A stretch of DNA of 64,000 bases from Bacteroidota bacterium (GTDB taxonomy: Bacteria > Bacteroidota > Rhodothermia > Balneolales > Balneolaceae). Of the stretch, positions 33,985 through 42,292 are shown in pieces. How positions within the stretch are numbered: position 1 is the stretch's first letter; each line of letters opens with the position of its first letter. The notes beneath the pieces are model-generated. The model searched no databases, was not told the DNA's origin, and worked only from the letters and a program-made list of their open reading frames with translations. The stretch lies in NCBI GenBank assembly GCA_027621355.1, contig JAQCBZ010000005.1:1-64000 (forward strand), read 5' to 3'. Position numbers and translations under genes: made by a program.

Positions 33985-35039
33985 TGTGATCCTCCACTAG
34001 AGGCTACGGGTGTTGATGAGCCTGTTCTTGTTGCGCTAGTTGGGCCTGAAACACCCAGTCCTTGACCTTGCAACTGCAGCAAAGGCAATACGTTGTTACC
34101 GTTTTCGTCCACGATCACTTTGTTGCCAACTTTAGGTAAGATTTCTTGCATCGTTTCGTAGTAAATACGCTTTTTGGTGATGCTTGGTGCTTTGATGTAT
34201 TCGTTGTAAAGCGCGTTAAAACTGGCCACTTCACCTTCTGCTCTATTCACACGGTCAATAGAATACCCTTCAGCCTGTTGAATCGTTTGTTGAGCCTCTC
34301 CTCGAGCTCGTGGAATGATGCGGTTGTAATCTGCTAAGGCCTCGTTTACGAGGGTTTCACGTTGCTGTTGGGCTTCATTAACCTCATTAAACGAAGGTTT
34401 TACTGGGTCTGGTGGGTTAATGTCCTGAAGAACGACCTGTTCAATTCGAAGGCCCATCTCATACTCGTCACATAACGCTTGGAGTAGACTCTGCACCTGC
34501 AAGGCAACTTCTGCACGCCCAACCGTCAGTACTTCATTGACAGTCCGGTCTCCCACAACTTTACGCATAGCGGATTCACTCATATCTCGAAGTGTCTGTT
34601 CGGGATTACGGACTTTAAACAAAAACTGATATGGATCCGCAATACGGTATTGAACCACCCACTCGACATCGGCAAGATTCAAATCACCCGTTAACATAAG
34701 TGACTCCCCTTCGTACCCTGCTTTTCGATAGGTCGACTCCACATCAGCCCGAACGGTACGGTAGCCAAATTCCTGCTTTAATTGACGCTCTACAGGTACA
34801 ATACGAGCTTGTTCTACAAATGGAATCTTAAATCGTAGACCCGATTCTGCGGTTCGGATATACTCACCAAACCTCATAATCATACCGACCTCCTCTGGAC
34901 CCACAGTATAGAATGACTGGAATCCCATCAAGATCACTGCACCACCGATAATGAAGTTGCGCAGATTGCCCGTTAGGTTTTGAATTGCTTCTTGAAAATT
35001 TGGACCGCCACTTGCGCTCTCTTTATTTTGATTAGCCAT
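33981..35039 (-). CDS. hflK: FtsH protease activity modulator HflK
   Basis: The partner of HflC in the FtsH-associated SPFH cage. Residues about 27-48 (NFIIGGAVILMGFQSFYTV) form the membrane anchor. The SPFH domain follows (GPEEVGMIMRFGEYI, GLRFKIPFVEQARIVPVERQ, MLTGDLNLADVEWVVQYRIADPYQFLF), then a helical part with AQQQRETLVNEALADYNRIIPRARGEAQQTI. The C-terminal 40 residues are Gly/Ser/Thr-rich. I start at ATG 35039 (MANQNKES, 352 aa); the track start at 35057 is GTG. The N-terminus lacks the long Gly-rich region of E. coli HflK. It is the first gene of the leftward run and diverges from mscS over 76 bases containing an 8-bp inverted repeat. Confidence 0.95.
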   Translation of the reverse strand: MANQNKESASGGPNFQEAIQNLTGNLRNFIIGGAVILMGFQSFYTVGPEEVGMIMRFGEYIRTAESGLRFKIPFVEQARIVPVERQLKQEFGYRTVRADVESTYRKAGYEGESLMLTGDLNLADVEWVVQYRIADPYQFLFKVRNPEQTLRDMSESAMRKVVGDRTVNEVLTVGRAEVALQVQSLLQALCDEYEMGLRIEQVVLQDINPPDPVKPSFNEVNEAQQQRETLVNEALADYNRIIPRARGEAQQTIQQAEGYSIDRVNRAEGEVASFNALYNEYIKAPSITKKRIYYETMQEILPKVGNKVIVDENGNNVLPLLQLQGQGLGVSGPTSATRTGSSTPVASSGGSQ

Positions 35040-35068
35040 AAGAATGTTACATTTCACACGTTGACACT

Positions 35069-35089
35069 TCGAATCAGCGATTGATTCGA
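35069..35089. promoter_or_regulatory. Perfect inverted repeat in the divergent hflK-mscS spacer
   Basis: TCGAATCA-GCGAT-TGATTCGA has perfect 8-bp arms around a 5-base centre. It is nearly in the middle of the 76-base spacer between the hflK and mscS start codons and overlaps the area just after a TTGACA (35061). That position suits an operator controlling one or both genes. Confidence 0.4.
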
Positions 35090-35115
35090 GACACGCCCTT
35101 GAACCATAGTATACA

Positions 35116-36324
35116 ATGTCCTACGACCAAGACTCAACACAAGTTTCAACAATTTCTGAACCATCGAGCGTTTCCTTAGATAGCGTAGAATCACTTCAAA
35201 GCCCCCTTGAATCTACCCTCTCAGTTGCCGTTGTTCAAGTTGTAGACTCCCTTCCTTCCTTTTTTAGAGCAGATCTATTTGGATTCGAGCTTTGGCAGTT
35301 CGCTGCCTTGGCGATTTGGATCGCGATTGCAGCAAGTTTATCGTGGCTTTTTGAGACGCTTGTGAGTCGATATCTTCGGCCATTTCTTAAGCGATTTGAA
35401 CAAGGGACTACAGAGGCTTTTGTCGACTCTATGGCAAAACCGATCCGTTGGTGGCTCCTCTTTATCATCTTGAGCCTCACGAGCACATTGCTTCAGCTAG
35501 ACCCAGAGCTTAACACTCGCCTAACACAAGTTCTCGCGGTCTTTGCCTCCATCGCCACAATCGTCTTGGTCTATCGTCTCACCGAGTTTATTGCTGAGCG
35601 CGCTCTTGAATACACTGCTAAAACAGAAAGCTCTTTTGATGATCAACTTGTTCCTTTAATCCGAAATTCGATTCAAGTGATTGTCATTGTTGTTGGGGTG
35701 TTGTTCATTCTGCAGAATAATGGCGTAAACGTCACCAGCCTCATTGCAGGACTAGGCCTTGGGGGGCTCGCCTTTGCTCTTGCGGCTCAAAACACGCTGG
35801 CCAACTTTTTTGGCTCCATTACACTGTTTCTTGATCGACCGTTTCAAGTGGGTGATGTAATCTCTGCAGGTGGGATTGATGGGACTGTGGAGGAGGTTGG
35901 GTTCCGCTCAACTCGCCTACGGACGTTTTACAACTCTCAAGTCACTATGTCCAACGCAAAACTCGCTGATCTTGATATCGATAATTTGGGTCGACGACAG
36001 GTTCGTCGCTTCCGCACCAATATTGGACTGACCTATGATACCCCAACGGATAAAATTCAGTCTTTTGTGGAAGGAGTTCGCAAGATTGTAGAAGAGACCC
36101 CCGAAATCTGGAATGACTCTCATGAAGTTCATTTTAACAATATGGGTGCCTACAGTCTAGATATACTGGTGAATATTTTCTTCGACGTGACAACCTGGAC
36201 TGAGGAATTAACCGCGCGTCATACCTTTTTGATAAATGTGATGAAACTGGGAGAGGAATTGGGCGTTGAATTTGCGTTTCCTACTCAAACGCTGCATGTA
36301 GAGAGTATGCCCAAAACATCTTAA
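35116..36324 (+). CDS. Mechanosensitive ion channel, MscS family
   Basis: A small-conductance-type mechanosensitive channel that releases solutes during hypo-osmotic shock. After a Ser-rich N-terminus, three or more helices are visible (about 50-75, 110-130, 140-165, 195-225). The pore helix TM3 follows: GLGLGGLAFALAAQNTLANFFGSI, with the Gly/Ala packing typical of MscS. Next comes the beta domain entrance LFLDRPFQVGDVI and GTVEEVGFRSTRLRTF, and a C-terminal domain to residue 402. This is longer than E. coli MscS (286 aa), because of extra N-terminal helices as in YbdG/YnaI-like members. The ATG directly follows TATAC. It stands alone, divergent from hflK and convergent with the sugar transporter. 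Confidence 0.92.
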   Translation: MSYDQDSTQVSTISEPSSVSLDSVESLQSPLESTLSVAVVQVVDSLPSFFRADLFGFELWQFAALAIWIAIAASLSWLFETLVSRYLRPFLKRFEQGTTEAFVDSMAKPIRWWLLFIILSLTSTLLQLDPELNTRLTQVLAVFASIATIVLVYRLTEFIAERALEYTAKTESSFDDQLVPLIRNSIQVIVIVVGVLFILQNNGVNVTSLIAGLGLGGLAFALAAQNTLANFFGSITLFLDRPFQVGDVISAGGIDGTVEEVGFRSTRLRTFYNSQVTMSNAKLADLDIDNLGRRQVRRFRTNIGLTYDTPTDKIQSFVEGVRKIVEETPEIWNDSHEVHFNNMGAYSLDILVNIFFDVTTWTEELTARHTFLINVMKLGEELGVEFAFPTQTLHVESMPKTS

Positions 36325-36368
36325 GGGACTTTTGAATCGTAAGGCCACAGGTCTAGCTGGCAGTTATT

Positions 36369-37703
36369 TTATCCAGCCGCTGGCGATGGCCTAACCGACG
36401 AACCTTTCGCTCCATACCACGCAATATAGAGGTAGCACAGGGCAGGGACGACAAACGCCAATGCAAGGCCGCCCGATATGTCTGCAACCCAGCCATAAAG
36501 AGGAGGAATAAGAGCTCCACCCACGATAGCGGTACACAGAATTCCTGAGCCTTGAGCGGTACGATTACCCAGTTTGGCAATTCCGAGGGAGAAAATGGTT
36601 GGGAACATAATAGAGTTAAAGAGTCCAATACTCAGGACGGTCCACATCGATGCGGCGCCAGTCGTCAGTATCGTCACACCAAGAAGGGTCACATTCACCA
36701 AGGCATACACAGCCAATAGCGTACCTGGGCGGATAAATAACTGGAGCGCGGAGCCAATAAAACGACCCACCATAGCGCCACCCCAATAAAACACAACAAA
36801 GGTGCCTGCTAATCGGGCTGCAGGAATACTTGAAGGGTCCGATCCTGAGAGGGTGCTGGCAAGGGAGCCCATCCATCCGTTAGCGTCCACAATGGATTGG
36901 ACATCAAGCTCCAAAAAGTAGTTGACCAAGTAGCTCCCAATCGAGACCTCTGCGCCAACATAAACAAAGATCGCCAGGGCACCATACATGACATGAGGTG
37001 TCCGAAAGGTATCCATGTACCCAGACATACCCTCTTGCCCATCATCTAAAATGCGTGGCAGTTTAAACAGGGCAAACACACCCGCTAAGAGAGCCAAGAT
37101 GCCGGCAATCACCGTAAAGGGTTGCCTCACAGCCATAGCTTCGGCTTCCACATAAACCTGTTTTGCGGCTTCCGTCATGGAGGCCACCTCTTCGGGGGAT
37201 GCCACCACATCGCCAAGCAAATACGCAGCACCAATCAGCGGCGCAATCGTTGTGCCCAGTGAGTTAAAGGCTTGGCTCAAATTAAGGCGAGAGGCAGCCG
37301 AGTCTTCCGGGCCTAGGGTGTTGACATAAGGATTGGCTGCAACCTGCAACAGGGTGATACCCGCAGCTAACACAAACATGGCAAGCAAAAAGATAGGAAA
37401 CACCCGCAGCCCAGCTGCTGGAATAAACAACAAACAACCCACAGCCATCGTCAATAACCCAACAACGACACCACGCTTGTATCCAATCCGTGATATGAGA
37501 CCCCCACCTGGAATCGAAAAGACAAAGTAGGCCGTAAAAAAGGAGAACTGAATGAGTCCTGCCTGAAAATAGGTTAACTCAAAAATCTCTTTGAGTCGCG
37601 GGATGAGCGCATCGACCAATACCGTTATGAATCCCCACATAAAGAAGAGGGAGGTAACGACAATCAGTGCTATAGGGTACGTTTTACCTGACGGGTTGCT
37701 CAC
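36369..37703 (-). CDS. Sugar MFS transporter, FucP/GluP family
   Basis: A proton- or sodium-coupled sugar symporter of the fucose/glucose-galactose permease branch. The opening segment SLFFMWGFITVLVDALIPRLKEIFELTYFQAGLIQF is strongly family-typical, followed by YFVFSIPGGGLISRIGYKRGVV, LLQVAANPYVNTLGPEDSAASRLNLSQAFNSLGTTIAPLIGA, and FIGSALQLFIRPGTLL. Twelve helices fit the 444 aa. Which sugar is carried cannot be read; glucose, galactose or fucose are the usual ones. Its first 20 bases overlap the 3' end of the upstream bacilliredoxin gene, so the two are cotranscribed, though a functional link is not obvious. Confidence 0.93.
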   Translation of the reverse strand: MSNPSGKTYPIALIVVTSLFFMWGFITVLVDALIPRLKEIFELTYFQAGLIQFSFFTAYFVFSIPGGGLISRIGYKRGVVVGLLTMAVGCLLFIPAAGLRVFPIFLLAMFVLAAGITLLQVAANPYVNTLGPEDSAASRLNLSQAFNSLGTTIAPLIGAAYLLGDVVASPEEVASMTEAAKQVYVEAEAMAVRQPFTVIAGILALLAGVFALFKLPRILDDGQEGMSGYMDTFRTPHVMYGALAIFVYVGAEVSIGSYLVNYFLELDVQSIVDANGWMGSLASTLSGSDPSSIPAARLAGTFVVFYWGGAMVGRFIGSALQLFIRPGTLLAVYALVNVTLLGVTILTTGAASMWTVLSIGLFNSIMFPTIFSLGIAKLGNRTAQGSGILCTAIVGGALIPPLYGWVADISGGLALAFVVPALCYLYIAWYGAKGSSVRPSPAAG

Positions 37704-38133
37704 TTTTCAAGCCCTCAAAGACCATTTTGAGATCTTCGGCAACTTGCTCTGCCGTGCGACCTTCTATTCTGTGACGAGGAATCATCGCTTTGATTTCGCC
37801 GTCGACAAAATAGGCGAACGCAGGTGATGACGGGGGATAATCAGCAAACTTTGCTCTTGCATGGGCTGTTGCCTCCTTGTCTTGACCTGCAAAGACACTG
37901 TACATTCTGTCGGGATGTGTATCGCAGTGATCGAGGGCAATTTTCAAACCAGGGCGAGCATTCCCTGCAGCGCAACCACACACGCTATTAATCACAAGCA
38001 ACGTTGTCCCTTTTTCGGCCTCTTTGAAAGCTGCATCGACCTCTGCAGTTGTGGTACACTCTTTCACACCTTGAGTTGTGAGTTCTTCGCGCATCCACGC
38101 CGTGTCGGGGCCCGTGCCAAAACCAAATTGCAT
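37684..38133 (-). CDS. BrxA/BrxB-type bacilliredoxin (YphP/YqiW family)
   Basis: A small thioredoxin-fold protein that removes bacillithiol from oxidised protein cysteines in Firmicutes. The family motif CGC is present as Cys52-Gly-Cys54 in NSVCGCAAGNARPG. KIALDHCDTHPDRMYSVFAGQDKEAT and PPSSPAFAYFVDGEI are also typical. At 149 aa it has the full family length and no signal peptide. Bacillithiol is known from some Bacteroidota and relatives, so the partner thiol may exist here, but no bacillithiol synthesis gene is in the window. It overlaps the downstream sugar transporter by 20 bases and lies 1-3 kb from superoxide dismutase and SthA genes. The oxidative-stress grouping is suggestive only. 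Confidence 0.9.
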   Translation of the reverse strand: MQFGFGTGPDTAWMREELTTQGVKECTTTAEVDAAFKEAEKGTTLLVINSVCGCAAGNARPGLKIALDHCDTHPDRMYSVFAGQDKEATAHARAKFADYPPSSPAFAYFVDGEIKAMIPRHRIEGRTAEQVAEDLKMVFEGLKSEQPVR

Positions 38134-38238
38134 AACGGTAGTCCTAGTGTTTAGAGGTTGCTGATCAATACAATCATGATCTACACAAGATTTCTGTATT
38201 GAATATGAAAACTACTCAAAATTGAAGATTTTGTCCCT

Positions 38239-39108
38239 ATGAAACCACGCACTCTTTTACATTCATTTGCCTTTGCCTTAATCACACTCGGATTGATAGG
38301 CTGCTCAGGAAGCAAAAATACGGCTTCATTATCCACTATGGACACCTCCATGACGATAGATGGCGAGCCTGCTGAATGGGATCTGGAATCTACTCGGTTA
38401 TTGATGGATGATAGATTCCATATCTATGCCTCCAAAAATCCAGCCGGGGACGTTCTATATGTGTATATCAACGTAGCCAGTCCTTTTTTACAGGAGGCCG
38501 TTAAACGCTCGGGACTCACCCTTTATTTGAGCTCTGATAAAGAAAATCCCGAAGCCCGAGGTGTAACCTATCCTTCGGGCACCTTCAATCTGCTAAGGGA
38601 TAATCCAGGATTTTATGATGATTTTTTGCGTGACAAAGAGTGGCTTAGCAAAAGGGAAAATATTGATGATCTCCAGGCAAGTGAGTCAAGGATTTATCAA
38701 ACAACTACCCTCAAGGAGAAATACGATAAGAAATCAACTCAGGATGCTGCCAATGTTCCATTATCGATGATACAATCTGAGGGTACGGTGATAGGATTGG
38801 ACACCGTACAAACGGGATTATCCTTGGAATGGATGATTCCCCTGGACCGTACCGCGCCATTTCAGGTGGAGTCGGATGAACTCGTCATGGGGATTGCAAT
38901 CGAACCCCCCATGTTTGTGTTTCGCAGTGAAGAAGACATTACCCAACCCTCATCAAGAGTAGGGCAAGGATATGGAAGTGGCTATGGATATGGTGGCTAC
39001 GGGCAAGGACGCTATGGCCGTCGTCCCCAGCGTCGCGCCCCTACCGACCAAGGGCATGCCATTCGGCGTTCCCTTGGCGAAACAGAGGTTTGGTTTACAC
39101 TAAAGTAG
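38239..39108 (+). CDS. Lipoprotein with CBM9/DOMON-like domain and Gly/Tyr/Arg-rich tail
   Basis: A predicted lipoprotein of unknown role. The signal is LLHSFAFALITLGLIGC, with lipidation at Cys22. From about residue 33 the sequence resembles the beta-sandwich of carbohydrate-binding family 9/DOMON-like proteins: MTIDGEPAEWD, HIYASKNPAGDVLYVYINVASPFLQEAV, GLTLYLSSDKENPEARG, and a late SLEWMIPLDRTAPFQVESDELVMGIAIEP. A low-complexity segment (about 237-262) consists of repeated G-Y-G/G-Q-G units and then RRPQRRAP. I recognise no enzyme motif. The protein is anchored in the outer or inner membrane and the tail could bind surfaces or nucleic acid, which is speculation. It diverges from the bacilliredoxin gene over 105 bases. 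Confidence 0.75.
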   Translation: MKPRTLLHSFAFALITLGLIGCSGSKNTASLSTMDTSMTIDGEPAEWDLESTRLLMDDRFHIYASKNPAGDVLYVYINVASPFLQEAVKRSGLTLYLSSDKENPEARGVTYPSGTFNLLRDNPGFYDDFLRDKEWLSKRENIDDLQASESRIYQTTTLKEKYDKKSTQDAANVPLSMIQSEGTVIGLDTVQTGLSLEWMIPLDRTAPFQVESDELVMGIAIEPPMFVFRSEEDITQPSSRVGQGYGSGYGYGGYGQGRYGRRPQRRAPTDQGHAIRRSLGETEVWFTLK

Positions 39109-39190
39109 GCGCGGTTCGTCTATCGCACGTCACGATGTTTGGATCGCAGTTTCTATCCCATGCAGCGACGTCACAGACCTTATCTCCAGA

Positions 39191-39799
39191 TTACAGCGCA
39201 GCGTCGTAGTATGTTTGGACTTGCTCCCAGTTCACGACATTCCAAAACGCAGAGATGTAATCAGGACGACGGTTTTGATAATGCAAATAGTAGGCATGTT
39301 CCCACACATCAAGACCCAGAATAGGCGTATGTCCATCCATAATGGGGCTGTCCTGATTGGCCGTTGAGGTGACATGAAGTTTGCCTTGTCCATCCACCAC
39401 TAACCAAGCCCATCCAGAACCAAAACGTGTCGATGCCGCATTTGCAAAGGCTTCTTTGAATGCATCGAAGGATCCAAACTCAGCATCGATTGCCTCAGCC
39501 AAAGAGCCTGATGGTGATCCGGAACCGTTTGGCGATAGAATGGTCCAAAACAAATTATGATTGGCATATCCACCTCCATTATTGATTACACCTTGACGAA
39601 TCGAAGTGTCAACAGTGTCAAGGTTTTGCAAAACCTCTTCGATGGGCTTTTCTGCCAAGGCATGTCCTTCAAGGGCGGCGCTCACCTTCGAGGCATACCC
39701 TGCATGATGCTTGGTGTGGTGTATTTCCATCGTTTTAGCATCAAAATGAGGCTCTAAAGCATCATATGCATACGGGAGGTCGGGGAGTGTAAAAGCCAT
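39191..39799 (-). CDS. Superoxide dismutase, Mn/Fe family
   Basis: Converts superoxide to peroxide and oxygen. All four metal ligands are present: His27 (MEIHHTKHH), His in [10 protein letters not shown], and Asp and His in [20 protein letters not shown]. The second-sphere Gln appears in TANQDSP, the position typical of manganese or cambialistic enzymes rather than strict iron types, so Mn preference is likely. At 202 aa it is normal, with no signal peptide. I start at ATG 39799 ([10 protein letters not shown]), the usual family start; the track's 39826 adds nine unlike residues. It diverges from the SthA-like gene over 144 bases, which are AT-rich with no clear binding-site palindrome, and faces the lipoprotein gene. 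Confidence 0.96.
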   Translation of the reverse strand: MAFTLPDLPYAYDALEPHFDAKTMEIHHTKHHAGYASKVSAALEGHALAEKPIEEVLQNLDTVDTSIRQGVINNGGGYANHNLFWTILSPNGSGSPSGSLAEAIDAEFGSFDAFKEAFANAASTRFGSGWAWLVVDGQGKLHVTSTANQDSPIMDGHTPILGLDVWEHAYYLHYQNRRPDYISAFWNVVNWEQVQTYYDAAL

Positions 39800-39943
39800 A
39801 ATCTTAGAATTATTGAATTGTTTCAACTGACTGTTATAAGGTAAAAAACGAGTGTCAAGTTGTCCACGTTCCCTTATCTTTTTTCCACGGTATTATCTAT
39901 TACTGTGCCTCCACGCTAGCAAGCATTCACCAACCCTCACGTT

Positions 39944-41404
39944 ATGTCAACCTCTTCCAAACATTTTGACCTTATTGTTCTCGGAAGTGGCCCTGCAGGG
40001 TACTCCTGTGCCGTCCAAGCTGCTAAAATGAATAAACGTGTGGTTGTGGTAGAAGCCCAACGTGACGAGTTAGGTGGGACATGGATTCACACAGGTACCG
40101 TTCCTAGCAAAGCTCTCAAAGAGGCAGCCAAAACCATTTTCAAGTTTCATAATCAGTTTGGGGACGAAAAAGGTCGTAAACCCTTTGAGCGTTTTCAAAT
40201 GGAAGACCTTATCCAGTATAAATCATCCATTTTGGAGTCCAAAGGACAGAAGATTATGGAGGATTTGGTGGGGTATGATGTGCAAATCATCCGAGGGCAT
40301 GGCGCACTGAAGGATCCCCATACGATCGACGTCACTCATGCTGATGGAAGTACATCCACACTGCAAGCAACCCATATATTGCTCGCTACAGGCAGTCGGC
40401 AGCCTCTACCCGAAACATTTGAACTCAACGGAACAACCGTCCTCGACATACGGGCGATCCTCACACTCACGCACATCCCACGTCGACTGACCATCGTTGG
40501 CAACACTGTAAATGCGTACGAGTTCGCGACTATTTTTGCTTCTTTAGGGACACATGTGGCTATTTTGTGTGGCAAGCCAGAGCTATTGTCATTTCTAGAT
40601 CGTCGGATCAAGAAGGAGATGCAAAAGGTACTCGATCACCTTGACATACGTTTGTTCACCTCTGCTACGATCGATCACATTACCAAAAACCCACTACGTA
40701 ACTGCACAGAGGTTGGCTTCCATAGTGAACCAGAACCCGATCGTCTTCAAATTCTGGAAACAGATCTTGTACTGCATGCTGGTTCTACCATACCGAATAC
40801 AGAGGGACTTGGACTTGAGCATGTGGGTGTCCAGCTCGATGAAAAAGGGGCCATATTGGTCAACGAAGGATACCAGACAGCCGAGCCCTCCATTTATGCC
40901 GCAGGGGATGTCGTGGGGACAACGTCTTTTGCCTCTGCTTCTTTCGTTCAAGGCTATTTAGCTGCGTGTCATATGCAGGGGGATACGGCATTTAATGCAG
41001 AACAAAATCAGTTAGTTCCATACGGGATCTACTCCATCCCAGAAATTGCAGGCGTTGGGCTTACGGAAGAAGAAGCCATTGAGCGTGGCTTTGATGTTGC
41101 CGCTGGACGGGCAAAGTATAAAAACGTGACCCAGGCGGATGTTTCGAGGACAGAATTAGGGGTCTTAAAGCTCGTTTTTGAGAAAAAAAGTCACAAGTTG
41201 CTTGGCGTACATATTCTGGGTGAATACGCAACAGATCTAATTCATACAGGGCAGTCGGTCATGGGAAATGGCGGGACCATTGATTATTTCACACAGTCCG
41301 TGATGAATTATCCAACCTTTAGTGAAGCTTACCGTTTGGCTGCTTTCCATGGCTTGAATCGACTAGAAAAGAATTTAAAACTTCTAGACACGAGCGAAGA
41401 TTAG
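39944..41404 (+). CDS. sthA: Soluble pyridine nucleotide transhydrogenase-like flavoprotein (SthA)
   Basis: A flavoprotein disulfide reductase homologue. SthA exchanges hydride between NADPH and NAD without pumping protons. FAD motif: IVLGSGPAGYSCAVQAAK. The active-site segment reads GGTWIHTGTVPSKALKEAA. The Thr in the second Cys position is the SthA hallmark (GT-x-PSK), and the first Cys, still present in E. coli SthA, is Trp here, so no redox disulfide can form. Later segments are YAAGDVVG and the dimerisation domain with LGVHILGEYATDLIHTGQ. At 486 aa it is slightly longer than E. coli SthA. It stands alone. The window also holds pntAA-AB-B, so the cell probably has both transhydrogenase types. 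Confidence 0.88.
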   Translation: MSTSSKHFDLIVLGSGPAGYSCAVQAAKMNKRVVVVEAQRDELGGTWIHTGTVPSKALKEAAKTIFKFHNQFGDEKGRKPFERFQMEDLIQYKSSILESKGQKIMEDLVGYDVQIIRGHGALKDPHTIDVTHADGSTSTLQATHILLATGSRQPLPETFELNGTTVLDIRAILTLTHIPRRLTIVGNTVNAYEFATIFASLGTHVAILCGKPELLSFLDRRIKKEMQKVLDHLDIRLFTSATIDHITKNPLRNCTEVGFHSEPEPDRLQILETDLVLHAGSTIPNTEGLGLEHVGVQLDEKGAILVNEGYQTAEPSIYAAGDVVGTTSFASASFVQGYLAACHMQGDTAFNAEQNQLVPYGIYSIPEIAGVGLTEEEAIERGFDVAAGRAKYKNVTQADVSRTELGVLKLVFEKKSHKLLGVHILGEYATDLIHTGQSVMGNGGTIDYFTQSVMNYPTFSEAYRLAAFHGLNRLEKNLKLLDTSED

Positions 41405-41413
41405 ACGGACGCT

Positions 41414-42292
41414 TTAAGGCTTTGCATAATGGATGGTCATAGGCCGTCCTTTTGCGTCTCGAGGGGACTCCACTTCTGGAAAAACCCTCCCAGCACCATT
41501 CACCGCCTGATAGCAGCCCCAGGCTAATGCCATGGCGTCCAGGACATCATCAGGCTGGACATCCTTTCTCTTTGTTTGAGTCATGCAATTCTCATAGCAC
41601 GAAGGTGCCTCAACAAACCCCTGAGTTTCAAGTAATACAAGTCGTTGATGTCGCCCCTCGGCCGTTTTCTTAGAGGCAAGCGATGGATGGTTTTGAGAGC
41701 GTTCAAACGAAGGGTCTGGTACGTTGCCTGGCGAGTGGCCTGGCGCGTGGTCTGTGGATAATGCAGGCATCCCATGTACCCAACACTGAAATTGCCATTC
41801 TGGGTGTGCTTCATGCAGACGCTCATCCGCATTATCGAGCCTATCCCAAAGAGCATCCATTTGTCGAATCTTGGGCATAAGATTCCATGCTTGAATCGAA
41901 CATTTCGAGCCAATAAGCTGGTGCTGGAAGGCCATTGCCTCGTGATACGAATCAAAATCAAGTACCTCACGAATGGGTGGCGTAAAGATGGAGGAGCGCT
42001 TGGATCCCAAAGCATCACGCACAGCAAGATCACACGCCCGTTTGGGTGCGTCCACATCCGTAGATGAGGCTAGGCCTATAGGGACATCGATCCAAGCTTG
42101 ATGACAGTTCTGGAGTAGATCAAAAAGATCCTCTTGCCCCATTAGCAGGCTCCACTCCACATGACTTACCTCACTCGTTGGCGAAACATCAGGGTTGGTG
42201 CGGAGCCATAGCGAAATAGCTATCCATCCTGCACGACATCCATCCAATCCCACCACTCGTTGTACTTCGGACTGAGTGGGCGAAGCGCTCAC
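41414..42292 (-). CDS. DUF429 family protein (predicted RNase H-like fold)
   Basis: The opening VVGLDGCRAGWIAISL is the DUF429 signature, a predicted nuclease-like domain of the RNase H superfamily whose activity is not established. Other conserved parts are WIDVPIGLASSTDVDAPKRACDLAVRDALGSKRSSIFTPPIREVL and KRKDVQPDDVLDAMALAWGCYQAV. The acidic residues in DG, IDVPIG and DDVLDAMA could form the metal site, which is an inference. At 292 aa it is typical. The start is GTG at 42292, overlapping the aspS stop in a GTGA arrangement, so translation is probably coupled to aspartyl-tRNA synthetase. It converges on sthA with 9 bases between stops. Confidence 0.85.
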   Translation of the reverse strand: MSASPTQSEVQRVVGLDGCRAGWIAISLWLRTNPDVSPTSEVSHVEWSLLMGQEDLFDLLQNCHQAWIDVPIGLASSTDVDAPKRACDLAVRDALGSKRSSIFTPPIREVLDFDSYHEAMAFQHQLIGSKCSIQAWNLMPKIRQMDALWDRLDNADERLHEAHPEWQFQCWVHGMPALSTDHAPGHSPGNVPDPSFERSQNHPSLASKKTAEGRHQRLVLLETQGFVEAPSCYENCMTQTKRKDVQPDDVLDAMALAWGCYQAVNGAGRVFPEVESPRDAKGRPMTIHYAKP

